From the NCBI GenBank assembly GCA_013350285.1, contig JAAXWG010000003.1, positions 62,001 to 126,000 on the forward strand: 64,000 nucleotides of DNA, given 5' to 3'. The stretch's first letter is position 1. Each line of letters opens with the position of its first letter. The translations under genes were made by a program, and so were the position numbers. The DNA is from Candidatus Altimarinota bacterium (GTDB taxonomy: Bacteria; Patescibacteriota; Gracilibacteria; BD1-5; UBA6164). Shown piece after piece: positions 45,423 to 56,452 of the stretch. The notes under the pieces were generated by a model. It searched no databases and had not been told where the DNA came from. It saw only the letters and a program-made list of their open reading frames with translations.

Positions 45423-46241
45423 ATGCAAATACAATCAAAAATTGTCTGAGTTCTCAATCTTTCTCCTGATTCATTTTCTGATGGAAAAAAATATACTCCT
45501 AAGGAATTGAGGGAAAGAATTACTTATCTTAGCAATTCTTGAGCTGATATTATAGATGTATGAGCAGAAAGCACTGCTCCATGATCAAGTCCTGTTTCTC
45601 TCAAAGAAGAGTATCAAAGACTTGAGATATTTTTTGAAGTGATAGGAGATTTTCCTCATATTTTCTTTTCTCTGGATACGATGAAAGCAGAAGTAGCAAA
45701 AATAGGGATTAAAAAATGAGTCAAAATGATAAATGATGTATCATGAGGAAGATTTGATGAAAAAATGTTTCCTCTTATTGCTCAAAATGAAAATATTTCC
45801 TATGTACTTATGTATGCAAAAAAATCATCTTGACGAGCTGATTTGCTTCCAAATATTTCTCAAGAAGATATTTTAAAAGTTATTGAATGATATTTTATAA
45901 AAAGGATATGAGAAGCTCAAAAACAAGGAATAAAAAAAGAACAAATTATTCTTGACCCATGAATGGGAGCTTTTATAAGTCCTGATTATAAAGATTCTCT
46001 CAAAGTATTACAAAATATATCTATGATAAAAAATAATTTTTCTCTTCCTCTTTTTATCTGAACTTCAAGAAAAGGATTTTTAAGCAAACTTACTTCTGAT
46101 ACTTGAGCTTCTGATAGATTGGGAAGCTCACTTGCTTCTAGTATTTTTGCGACACTTCATTGAGCTGACTTCATACGAGTGCATGATATCAGAGAAACAA
46201 AACAATTTATAGAAACTTGGAATGGATTACAAAACCTATAA
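45423..46241 (+). CDS. folP: dihydropteroate synthase
   Basis: The product has 272 residues. It joins the pterin diphosphate and p-aminobenzoate in folate synthesis. Family motifs in order: GVLNLSPDSFSDG, IIDVGAESTAPGS, FSLDTMKAEVA, MINDVSGG, ILDPGMGA, FIGTSRKGFL and IRVHDI. These cover the pterin pocket and diphosphate-binding residues. No other pterin synthesis gene lies in the window except folC at 60139, so the pathway may be partial or fed by salvage. It is convergent with a small membrane-protein gene, with stop codons two bases apart. Confidence 0.95.
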
Positions 46242-46243
46242 AA

Positions 46244-46621
46244 CTAAAAAACGAGGTAACAAAGATAGATTCAAAAGAGAATATAAATAAGTCAAAAAAG
46301 AGAACTATATTTTAAGAAGAATTTTGATTTTTTTATCATTGTTTTGGTAAGTTTTGGAAAAAGCATAAGTATTGTTCATTTCAAAGTAATAAGTATTCAA
46401 AATATTTTTACGATTATATCTACAGTATTTGAAAAAGTAGATATACTGAGGAAAATATACATCCCAAGCATAAAAATCAAAGCTCCAAAACTATAGAGAA
46501 AAATAAAATGCTCTTTAAGATCTTCAAGTCATTTTATAAGTGTTTCCTTATTGAGCATAAGACTTAGTCCTGCAATGATACAAAAACTACCAAGTATTTG
46601 AGCAAATATAATTGAGTTCAT
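46244..46621 (-). CDS. small four-helix membrane protein
   Basis: The product has 125 residues with four hydrophobic segments (IIFAQILGSFCIIAGLSLML; FIFLYSFGALILMLGMYIFL; VDIIVKIFGILITLKGTILML; FGLIYILFGIYLCYLVF). The regular arrangement resembles small integral-membrane proteins of unknown function. It has no catalytic motif. It is a leftward gene that ends two bases from the folP stop. Confidence 0.7.
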
Positions 46622-46691
46622 AGCTATATTTATTAAAAAATAAAGTATTTTTCATTATAAGGGAAAATGAAAATAAATAAAGCTATTATCT

Positions 46692-46721
46692 AAAAAAAAT
46701 CCCAAGTGCATAACACTTAGG
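46692..46721 (-). terminator. terminator of the TDT transporter operon
   Basis: On the minus strand CCTAAGTG pairs with CACTTGGG (one G-T pair) and is followed by eight U. It lies 27 nt after the stop at 46748. Confidence 0.8.
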
Positions 46722-46747
46722 AGATAAACTCATAAATATGATTGAAA

Positions 46748-47716
46748 TTAACTTTCTTCTGTACAAAGCTCTTTCTTTTTGATTCAAAGAATAGTTTTGT
46801 ATATTAAAATTATTATGATGATGACAAGTAAAGCAAAAAAGAAAATAGATAAAAAGGAAATAAAGGAAAATTGAGTTTTGTTGTAAAAAAGAAGACTTGC
46901 TATAGTGAGAGCTGCCATAGGAAAAGAATAAGCCCACCAAGAAAGATAAAATTTTAAATTTTTTAAAACATTTATTTGGGAAAAAACAACTAAAAAAAGA
47001 AAAAGAGCAAAATAATAAAGCATTTTTCCAAATAAATCTATATTTCCAGCATTAATATTTGTATACGAAATAAAGGCTATAGAAGGAGGAGCAATGAGAA
47101 TAAAAAGAGTTGGAAGAAGTTTTTGATGAAGTGGGTGATGAAATAATATTCTATTGATAATGATAGTAAAAAGTACAGCCCAAAGTATAAAACCAATAGC
47201 AAAAAGAAATAAAGAAATTTCTCAAAATCAAAGTTTTAATCCCGCAATAGGGGCTATCATATTTCACACTACAGGAATAAACCACAAAGGATTCATTTCC
47301 TTTATGTCCATTTCTTTTTGTATCCATCTTCTAAGTATTATGATAGTGAAAAAAAATTGTATGATTGCTCCAATTATCCAAAGATATTTTGCAAAAATTA
47401 TATGAGAAGACATAAATCCAATAGCAAAAAGAAAGAGTATTTTACCAATTCATGGAAAAAAGTTTGATTTTACACTATGAACAAAATCAGCTTTTACATC
47501 ATCAAAATTTATAAACATTTTTATGAGATATAATCAGCTTATAATTATAAAATACAAAAAGCTTATTATAAGCAAAAAATAGCCTATATGACTTCCTGTT
47601 TTATATACTTCCTCAAGTTTATGAGTAGCAATACTAAGTCATCAAAATCCCATTACAGAAGCATAAAAAGCAATATTAAAATATTTCAAACGACATCATT
47701 CTTTTTTGAACAACAT
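46748..47716 (-). CDS. TDT/SLAC1-family transporter (TehA-like)
   Basis: The product has 322 residues with about ten membrane helices. It begins RLKYFNIAFYASVMGFGGLS, close to the family's F...MGTGGLS. The central FIPVVGNMIAPIAG and the late YLSWWAYSFPMAALTIAS are conserved TehA/SLAC1 blocks (the S.WA.SFP motif is characteristic). Family members export tellurite, anions or C4-dicarboxylates. It is the last gene of a three-gene leftward operon with a DUF134 regulator and a small Gly-rich DUF5320-like protein. Confidence 0.9.
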
Positions 47717-47738
47717 AATTAATAATTAAATAATAATT

Positions 47739-48017
47739 TTAAGAGTTTATTTTTATAGCCTTTCCATAAAGAAGAGCTTCACTTAATTTTTTGTAAACAA
47801 CATTTAAGTTTCTATTAAAGGTAGAAGCAGAAATCCCAAGTTTTTCTGCTCCTTCTTGCATAGTTTTTCCTTCAAGATTTACTAGCTTCAAAATTTCTAT
47901 CTCATCTTTTTCAAGCTCTATAATCTCTAAGTTATTTATAGGAATTCAAGCAGGTTTAAAAAAATACTGCTCTATAGGATGACAACTCAAATTTCTTCAT
48001 TTTTTTGGTCTTGCCAT
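47739..48017 (-). CDS. DUF134-family predicted DNA-binding protein
   Basis: The product has 92 residues. The opening MARPKKGRNLSCHPIEQYFF KPAGIP matches the DUF134 consensus, followed by a sigma-70 region 4-like helix-turn-helix (DEIEILKLVNLEGKTMQEGA, EKLGISASTFNRNL) and the end ALLYGKAIKI. It probably regulates its own operon. It lies 22 nt upstream of the transporter gene and 9 nt after the DUF5320-like gene. The pairing of DUF134 with DUF5320 is common in anaerobes. Confidence 0.92.
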
Positions 48018-48026
48018 ATTCTTTTT

Positions 48027-48173
48027 TTAATCTTGTTGACTACAACTTTTTCTTCCACATCTTCCTTTTGAGCTTCCTCCATCATTATTTCCTGCTTTTT
48101 TTCCACATCTTCCTTTTCCTCCTCAAGTTTTTGGACCTTCTCCGTTTGGTCCTGTTCCATCTTTGTTTGGCAT
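48027..48173 (-). CDS. DUF5320-like small Gly/Lys-rich protein
   Basis: The product has 48 residues. The opening MPNKDGTGPNGEGPKTGGGK is the consensus start of DUF5320-like proteins, and the Cys-Gly clusters (GRCGKKAGN, GRCGRKSC) could bind metal. It is first in the leftward operon with DUF134 and the TDT transporter. The function of the family is not established; it is often found beside iron-sulphur or metal-related genes. Confidence 0.85.
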
Positions 48174-48344
48174 ATTTATAAAAATTAAAAAATATTATAA
48201 TGCAATATATTGCAAAATTATAATAATAAAATACTTTTAAATAGCAAAATTTTTTTTAATAAAAAAGGAGTTTTATATAAATACTTTTGACAAGCAAACA
48301 AAAAACATTAAAAGGGAAAGAAAATAATTCTTAAAAATTATTCT

Positions 48345-50600
48345 ATGTCTAAAAATCTTGTTATTGTGGAATCACCTGCAAAGGCAAAAACTATTGAGAA
48401 ATTTTTATGAGCTGACTACAAAGTCGTTGCTTCTATGGGGCATATCAGAGATTTACCAGAAAAAGAGCTTGGAGTAGATATAGAAAAAAACTTTGCTCCA
48501 AACTATCAGGTAACAAAAGAAAAGAAAAAAGTCGTTGATGAGCTTAAAACTCTTGCTAAAAAATATCAAGAAATATGGATAGCAACGGATGAGGATAGAG
48601 AGTGAGAGGCTATAGGATGGCATCTTTGTCATATTCTTAATGTTGATCCAAAGACAGTAAAAAGAATCGTATTTCACGAGATTACAAAATGAGCAATAGA
48701 AGCAAGTATAAAAAATCCAAGAAATATAGATATTAGTCTCGTTGATGCTCAACAGGCAAGAAGGATATTAGATAGACTAGTAGGGTATAAAGTAAGCCCA
48801 ATTCTTTGGAAAAAGATAAGAAAATGACTTTCTGCTTGAAGAGTGCAATCTGTTGCAGTAAAAATGATAGTAGAAAGGGAAAGAGAAATAAAAGATTTTA
48901 AACCAGTGGAATCATGGAAAATGATAGCTTATCTCAAACATCAAACTCAAAATATAAAAGCAGTTTTTACCAAGATAAAATGAAAAAATCATTCTTTTCA
49001 TTCAGAAGAAGATGTAAAAAAGTTTTTTCATACACTTTTTGATACATTTAATTTAGAAGAAAAAAAGGATAAAAATGGGAACAAAATTTTTTCACTCAAA
49101 CAAACAAAAGATTTTATTCTCAAAGAAACAATAAAAAAAGATTCAAAAAGAACTCCTTGAGCTCCTTTTACTACTTCTACTCTTCAACAGGAAGCAAGTA
49201 GAAAATTTGGTTTTTCTGTAAAACAGACAATGATGATAGCTCAAAAACTTTATGAGTGAATTGATTTGGGGAATGGGCAAAGACAAGGACTTATCACTTA
49301 TATGAGAACAGACAGTCTTAATTTGAGTGATGATGCGAGAAATCAGGCATCACTTACTATAAAAAAATTATTTTGAGAAAAATATCATAAAGAAAGACAA
49401 TACAAAACAAAAACAAGTGGTGCACAAGAAGCTCATGAAGCGATTAGACCAGTAGATATATCAAAAACTCCAGAATCACTTGTATCTGTTCTTGCAAAAG
49501 AAGAAGCAAAACTCTATGAGCTTATATGGAAAAGAACTCTTGCTAGTCAGATGGCTGATGCACTTGTAGAAGTAACAACTCTTGATTTTTCTCCTGTAGA
49601 TCAAGAACAATCATGGATAACAAAAGGAGAAATAATAAAATTTGATGGATTTATGAAGCTTTATATAGAAGGAAGTGATGATGATGAAGAGGAAGAATCA
49701 AGTACTATCTTACCAGATATATCAGCATGAACTATATTAGAAGCTCAAAATATAGATGCACTTCAAGCTTTTTCAAAACCACCAGCACGATATACAGAAG
49801 CAAGTCTTGTAAAAAAACTTGAAGGTGAATGAATAGGAAGACCTTCTACTTATGCTCCAACTATTTCAACGATTATTGATAGAGGATATGTAGAAAAGTT
49901 TGAAAAGAAATATCTTACTCCTACAGAAATAGCTTTTACAGTAACTGATTTTTTGGAAAAATACTTTACTCATATGATGAATTATAAATTTACCTCTCTT
50001 GTAGAAAATGATTTTGATAAAATAGCAAGTTCAGAAGAAAAATATGAAACTATGCTTTCTCGTTTTTGGGAATGAACTCTTTCAAAGTCTCTCAAAATTG
50101 CTCAAGAAGAAGGAGAAAAAGTTATAGAGCATACTGGAGATATGTGTCCGAAGTGTGGCAAGGAACTTGTATATAAATATTCAAAATGAGGAAAATTTAT
50201 TGGATGTACTGGATATCCAGAATGTGATTATGTAGATCAACCAGCAGAAGAAAAAGATGCTCTTGCTTATTTAAGAGAAAAATATGAAGGTCGTCCTTGT
50301 CCTGATGGAGTAGAGGGAACTATTGTTGTAAAAACAGGAAGGTTTTGACCATTCCTTGCAAGTTCAAAATATCCAGAAGTAAAATGGATAGGAAAAATAA
50401 AATCAGAAAAAGATGAAATATTAGAAGAAATATTAAAAGAAAAATGATTATTAGTTGATGTGGAAACAGGAGAAGAACTTGTCGTAAAAAATAGCAAAAG
50501 AGGACCATTTCTTGCTGCAAAAAATTATCCTGATGTCAAAATAGCAAAAAATATTCCAAAAGATGTTTGGGACGAACTTAAAAAAAGGATGACAGAGTAA
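48345..50600 (+). CDS. topA: DNA topoisomerase I
   Basis: TopA relaxes negative supercoils. The product has 751 residues. The Toprim domain has [15 protein letters not shown] and [15 protein letters not shown] with the metal acids. The active-site Tyr319 is in [14 protein letters not shown], and [17 protein letters not shown] and [17 protein letters not shown] are other conserved blocks. The C-terminus has one Cys4 zinc finger (CPKCGKEL...[10 protein letters not shown]) and two further repeats ([20 protein letters not shown] and [20 protein letters not shown]). A TTGACA element lies about 60 nt upstream. Several conserved glycines are TGA. Confidence 0.97.
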
Positions 50601-50634
50601 TATTTCTTATTTTTTGTATAACCTGAAAAAATTT

Positions 50635-51897
50635 ATGAAATTTTTCTTTCAAAAAGCCTTTACTCTTATAGAACTGATAGTAGTAATAACAATATTAGCT
50701 ATACTGGGAACAATAAGCTTTATAAGTTATCAATGATTTAGTTCATGAGCAAGAGATAGTAATAGAATTACACAAGCATCAAGTATAACAATGGCTTTAG
50801 AATCATATAGGATTAATAAGACAGTACCTATCCCAGAAAATAATGTAAGAATAGAAAATAATGGGAGTCTTATAGGATACCAATGATATTTTTGACAAAA
50901 CTGACTCAATGCAATAGGATATAGTAAATGATGAAAAGATCCAAAAGATGACACATATTTTACTTACTATACGACAGAAAATCTCTATAATTTTCAAATA
51001 CTCGTATATTTAGAAAAATGATGAATTGCATTTGTTCCTCAAATTTATGCAGATACTATAGATTATAGCAAGAGAATAGCAAAAGTGTATGGAGATAAAC
51101 TTTGAATACTTACGGATACAAATAATACTCCTATACAAGAAATAACAAGTATAAAAACATCAGGAGAACTAGATGTTGCAACAAATGTAACCACTTATAA
51201 AGCATCTCTTACAGATACAGAAATAATAAGTGGAACAGGAACAAAACTTATTTCCTGAGCAGTATCAAAACTTGCCTGAAATGATTATAAGAGTTGTAAA
51301 GATATATTAAATAAATTTTCTTTGAGTAATTGAGTAGATTGAGTTTATATTATAAATTCACCTTGAAATCAGGATATAAAAGTCTATTGTGATATGACAA
51401 CGGATTGAGGTGGGTGGACTTTGGTAGCAAAATGAAGAGAATGATGGACTTGGAGTGATTCTTGACAATGAAATATAAATGATATTGTAAAAATTACAGA
51501 TAATTCTGTTCATGCAATGTCTTCAAGTCTTATTTCATCAATTTTATGAAAAACTTGGAAAGAGTCTCTTGATGGAATAAGAATTTATAGAGTATGACTA
51601 AACCAAGAGCGGAGATGGAAAAGCTCTTCTGTTTTAAATTTTACTTGGAGTATTTTATATAATACAAATGTAAAACAAATTTTAAATAATGTTGATTATG
51701 GAGATCAGCCCTCAAGAGATAATTGGCAAGGAGGATGAAATTTTCCTAATAGTTGCACAAGAATTTTTTTGCGGGATCGGTCAAGTCATAACTATGTAAA
51801 AGGTTGGGCTTCTTGATCATCTTGTTGTTCTTGATGATGGCAATATATGACTGAATGTCATGTTATTCCTTTTACTATGGTTTATGTAAGAAATTAA
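50635..51897 (+). CDS. second prepilin-like protein with fibrinogen-like domain
   Basis: The product has 420 residues. It has a type IV prepilin N-terminus, FQKAFTLIELIVVITILAIL (cleavage after Ala, methylated Phe, Glu5). The first 190 residues closely match the protein at 5321-6730 (PENNVRIE...GYQGYFG, GKDPKDDTYFTYY, NNTPIQEITSI). From about 240 the fibrinogen-like domain follows: DGVYIINSPGNQDIKVYCDM, TTDGGGWTLVAKGREGW. Four Cys near the end (SSCCSGG, ECHV) may form disulfides. The binding domains differ more between the paralogues than the pilin part. It overlaps the convergent rhomboid gene by 23 nt. Confidence 0.87.
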
Positions 51898-52426
51898 TTT
51901 TTTTCAAAACTTTTTCTCCCAGCCGAAATAATCCTCAAAAAATAGCTCCAAATAAATGTCCAAGAAGACTTATTTCTGGGTAGATAGTGATAGCAATATT
52001 TACAATAATAGCAGTAATTCATCATTTATACTCAGAATCATTTTTTTCTTTGAGATAAAGGGTATAATACATCAAAAGAGCCATACAAAAACCACTAATT
52101 CCTACGGTATTTGCACTTGAAAAGAAAAGAAGTATTCATCATAAAAATAAAGTATTTCAAATAAAAAAAATGAGATACTTTTTTTTCCCCATAATTTTTT
52201 CAATTATATTTCAAAAATAATAGATAAAAATACTATTAAAAAAAAGATGAAAAATTCATCAGTGAAGAAAACTATAAAGAATAAATTGTATTCAAACAAA
52301 AGGAAAATTTCCTTTTTCAAGAAAAAAAGAACTCATACCAAACATATAAATATTTGGGAAGAGAGAAGCAATAAAAGTAAAAATAACACTAATAAAAATA
52401 AAAATATTTGAAATACTTAAAGGCAT
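51875..52426 (-). CDS. rhomboid-family intramembrane serine protease
   Basis: The product has 183 residues with about six membrane helices. FLHGGIFHLFFNSIFIYYFG is the conserved HxxxHxxxN-like block. The catalytic Ser lies in TVGISGFCMALLMY (G-x-S-G), and the His partner in LGHLFGAIFGGL. Rhomboids cut membrane proteins within the bilayer. It starts 1 nt after the lgt stop on the same strand, so lgt and this gene are cotranscribed, and both act at the membrane. Its 3' end overlaps the second prepilin gene. Confidence 0.9.
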
Positions 52427-52427
52427 A

Positions 52428-53171
52428 TTATTTCTTTTTACGAAGGTATACATACAATCAAATTCAAAAAATTATCATAGGAAAACTGAGTATCATTCCC
52501 ATAGTGAGAAATCAAAATATATAACCGATTTGCATATCAGGAACTCTAAAAAACATTTCTATAAATGTTCTAAATATTCAATAAAAAATAAGAAATAAAC
52601 TTCCTATTTGCCCCTCAAAACTTTTTTTCTTAAGAGCAAACGAGAGAATAAAATAAAGCACAAATCCTTCTAAAAAAGCTTCTAGGAGAGGAGATGGAAA
52701 AAAATATTGCCCATCTTTTTCTACAGCAAGAAATCAATTATATGCCTTTCAAAGAAGTTCTTTATTGATATAGTTTCCTATTCTTCCAAAAAAAAGTCCT
52801 ATAGGTACAACACTTGCTATATGATCTATGACAAAATAAAAACTCTTTTTTTCTTTTTTAGCAAAAAGTATTACAGCGAGTATAACTCAAAGAGCTCATC
52901 CATGAAAACTCATTCCTCACTCCCAAAATTTTATTATATCAAGAGGATTTTTGAAGTAATAAAGAAAATCATAAAAAAATACATAACCAAGCCTTCCTCA
53001 AAGAATTATTCAAAAAAATATATAAATAAGGAGAGTATCAATGCTATCAAGAGAAAAGATTTTTCTTTTCCAAACACTCAGGTAACAAAGAATAAATGAT
53101 ATTACATACATAAGACCATAATAAGTTGGAGAAAGAGAAAAATCTCAAATATGTATTGTAAAAATAGGCAT
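52428..53171 (-). CDS. lgt: prolipoprotein diacylglyceryl transferase
   Basis: Lgt attaches diacylglycerol to the lipobox Cys of lipoproteins. The product has 247 residues with seven membrane helices. Conserved blocks are GGRLGYVFFYD, FWEGGMSFHGGALG and VPIGLFFGRIGNYINKELLG (the Lgt signature), plus FLEGFVLYFIL and a later EMFFRVPD. The length is usual for the family. A probable substrate in the window is the RND adaptor lipoprotein at 36668. It is the first gene of a two-gene unit with rhomboid. Confidence 0.95.
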
Positions 53172-53248
53172 AAGAAAAATTTTTAACAGTTTTAAAGTCT
53201 TTATTTTAAGCTAAAAATAATAATTTATAAAAATTAATTATAAAATAT

Positions 53249-53277
53249 TTGACAAAATGTAAAATATATAAGATAAT
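53249..53277 (+). promoter_or_regulatory. strong promoter for the M23 peptidase gene
   Basis: TTGACA (53249-53254), 17 nt, GATAAT (53272-53277). Transcription would begin near 53284 and leave a leader of about 115 nt before the ATG at 53400. Confidence 0.65.
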
Positions 53278-53399
53278 AAAATTACATAATTTATTACACA
53301 CACAAATAATAAATTGTCAAAAATATAATTCCTTTCAAAAACGAAAGCTATTATACGAAAAAAAGGCAAAAATAAAATATAATTTTAAAACTTAAAATT

Positions 53400-55808
53400 A
53401 TGAGAACAAAAACAAAAAAAATATTTCTTATTTCGCTTATGTTTATCCCCATATTTTTTTCTGGGTCTACAACAAGAGCTGAAACAAAGATAATGTATCC
53501 ACTTTCCCAGATTTCTGAGCTTGGATGTAGATTTCAAAAATTTAGTGAATTAGGAAATAATTGTAAAAGAGATTTACCTATTTTGAAATCAAAAGATTAT
53601 AAAAAATATGCTGAGGAAAATGGTGGATACAATGACTACACGAGAATATACACTGTTTTGTGGTGAGGAAGTTATAAATATTGATGGGATGTCTGAAATG
53701 GAGGGCATACATGAGTAGATATAGCAACAGCTGAAGGAACACCAGTATTTGCAATTGCTGATGGAAAAGTAGAAATTGCACAAAATATGATATCTCGGGG
53801 AAATATAGTTTCTATTAGCCATACTATAAATGGAAAAACAATAGTTTCTAATTATGCTCACTTGTCAAAAATTCTTGTAAAGGCTTGAGATAAGGTAAAT
53901 GTGTGAGATAAAATAGGTGAAGTAGGAAGTACTTGAAATTCTACGGGAAATCATCTTCATTTCCAAGTAGATTTAAAATATAAGTATCATCCTTTTTACT
54001 ATGATTATAGTTCTTGTCCGTATTCTTATAATGAAATATCTGAATCTGGAGTTTGTTTTTCTGAACTTGAAAGCCGTACTCTTGATCCACTTGTATTTTT
54101 GGAAACACAATGAGCTATACTTGATAAAATACAGATACAAAGCCAAGATGTAAATCAAGATGAGGCAAAAACTTCTCTTACAACTTATAATACTTCTCTC
54201 TCAAATGGAGATACAAAAATAGATTCTTTTGATGAAACAATATTTAACAGAACTGTTTATACAGATTCTTCAAAAGAAGATATAAAACTTGTACAACAAA
54301 TATTAAAAAATCTTTGAGTTTATGAATGATCTATAAATTGAGATTATAATGATGTAATAAATGATCTTATAGAATATCAAATTTCTCGTGGAATTATAGC
54401 TTCATCGCATGATACAGGAGCATGATATTTTTGACCAAAAACAAGGCTTCAAGCAAAAACTGATTACAATAATTTTGTAAATTCTTGAACAAAAATAAAT
54501 ACAACTCAAGAAGTAATAGTAAAAAATACAAATCTTGAAACAGCAAAAATATCTAAAACTGGACTTCTTACAAGGGAGGAAATAGAAGCAAGAGAAGTAA
54601 AAGAATTTCTAAAAAATTATACTATTGATTTAAAATTCAAAGACTCTCAGACAAATGTAGGGGTTTGAGAAAAGATTATTCTTAATCTAAGTATTACAGA
54701 TAAAAAAGGAAAAGCTTTTAAATGAAATATGCCTTCTGAGCTTAACTTTGTTACAGATAGAGAAAAAATTCAAGTTTTCCCAAATAAACTTTATAACTTT
54801 ACTGATGGAAAAAGAGATATTCAAATTACAGGACTTTCTACTTGAGATGTAAAATTTTCTATCAGGGTTGGGGAAATAGTTATCAAATCATTTGATATAA
54901 AAGTGTATGATGGAAAAGTAAAAATATATGGAGAATCTGCAAAAGTTATCACAAATACAAAAGTTGTTCTTTGAGAACAAAAAACTTGAGTTCTTGTAAT
55001 GCAGGATAAAAATAAAAAAAATCTTATCAATTTAAAATATGAAGGAACTTATACACTTGAATCAAAAGATAATATAGTATTTTGTATAAAAAAATGAAAG
55101 ATAGAAAATATTAGAAAAATTTATAGTACAAAATGTGATAACTCCAAATTTGTAGAAAATCCACAATTTAGCTATGGAGATACAGTTGGATGAGTGCTTG
55201 TATTTGACTATAAAATACTTGATAGTGATGCAAAGATAAATGTAAAAAACACTTATAACAATACTCTATTTACTAGCAAAACTATAGCAACAACAATTCC
55301 AAAATGACTTGCAAAAAACTATGAATATTATGAAGAAATTGTAAGTATGCTTAAAACAGGAATTGTTGATGGAATAAATAAATGATATTTCTTGGAAAAG
55401 AGAGAGTTAAATCAATCTGATGCTCTTGCTTGGATAAAAAATTCTCTTGTCGTTATGAAAGATAGCACTTGAGACAATACTATAAGAAAAAATATTGATA
55501 CAAATATTGCTCTTTTGGAAAAAGAAAATCCAAGTAAATATAGCTCAATAACAAGAAAAGATTTTCTTGAAAAAGTATACAGCTATCTTGTCTTTGATAA
55601 CAATATAGAAATAAGTATAAATTACAAAGATCTTGATGATGCATACAATAAAAAAGCAAATACTGTATTTGATGAAGAAAACACATGGAAAGACCAATTC
55701 TGAAAAATTTATTATAGACCAGAAAAAAGTCTGACAAGGTGAGAATGAGCTTACTTGCTCAGTAGTCTATTTCAAAGAAGTGAAAAAACTTTTGTAACTT
55801 TGAAATAA
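53400..55808 (+). CDS. secreted M23-family peptidase with peptidoglycan-binding domain
   Basis: The product has 802 residues. It has a Sec signal peptide (KIFLISLMFIPIFFSGSTTR AEA-like). The LytM/M23 zinc-peptidase domain is at residues 88-210: HTGVDIA and NHLHFQVD carry His/Asp ligands. A PG_binding_1-type domain (KLVQQILKNLGVYEGSINGD, GYFGPKTRLQ) follows at about 300-360. The remaining 430 residues are a long Lys-rich extracytoplasmic region, with an SLH-like end (RKDFLEKVYSYLVF, LTRGEGAYLLSSLF). It probably cuts peptide cross-links in the cell wall of itself or its host. A promoter is visible 120 nt upstream. Confidence 0.9.
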
Positions 55809-55848
55809 CAAAAAAACAAAAACAAATTTATTTAATAATTTTATTACT

Positions 55849-56316
55849 ATGACAGCAAAAAATAACATACTAGATGAAAATATTTCTACAAGTAAAAAAC
55901 TAAAATGATTTATAAGTTATTCTCAAGAAATAAATAAATTATCTTGAAATACAAAAGGAAAAATTACAGAACTTATAAATCTATCTGATGCTTGATTAAT
56001 ATCTACCAAGGAACTTCAAGAAAAAATTACAGAAATAATGCAAGAAGTAAGTTCAAAAGTATCTCTCTTCGCAAGTCTTTCTCATGATGAAGAAATAAAT
56101 CTTAAGTTAGCAAGGGTATTTGGCACACAAGAAAAAATTATAAAAAAAATGATTGAACAAGATAGAGAAGATGAAAATAAAATTAAACAAGGTCAGTGAG
56201 ATAAAAAGAGAGTAAAAAAATATTCTCCTGATAGATTAGCTATAAAACCAGATACAAAAGGTTATCATCAACCTTTATATTCTCCACAAAAAGTTCCATA
56301 TGTAAAAGTTGCATAA
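55849..56316 (+). CDS. helical hypothetical protein
   Basis: The product has 155 residues. It is soluble, helical and charged, with the second half basic and ending KGYHQPLYSPQKVPYVKVA. It has no signal peptide or membrane segment. Five TGA-Gly codons are spread along it. It lies 40 nt after the M23 peptidase gene and ends in a terminator, so the two form one transcript. No family recognised. Confidence 0.65.
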
Positions 56317-56330
56317 TTTTCCAAAAAACA

Positions 56331-56368
56331 AAAAGCATATTTTTCAATTTGAAAAATATGCTTTTCTC
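56331..56368 (+). terminator. terminator after the M23 operon
   Basis: AAAAGCATATTTTTCAA pairs with TTGAAAAATATGCTTTT, with a U-rich tail. It is 15 nt after the stop at 56316. Confidence 0.88.
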
Positions 56369-56452
56369 TTTATAATCTTCTTAAAATAATTTTAAAAATT
56401 AAATCAACTGCTTGTGAAGAAAAAAGTGTATACAAAAAAAAGTCTGTTTTAT

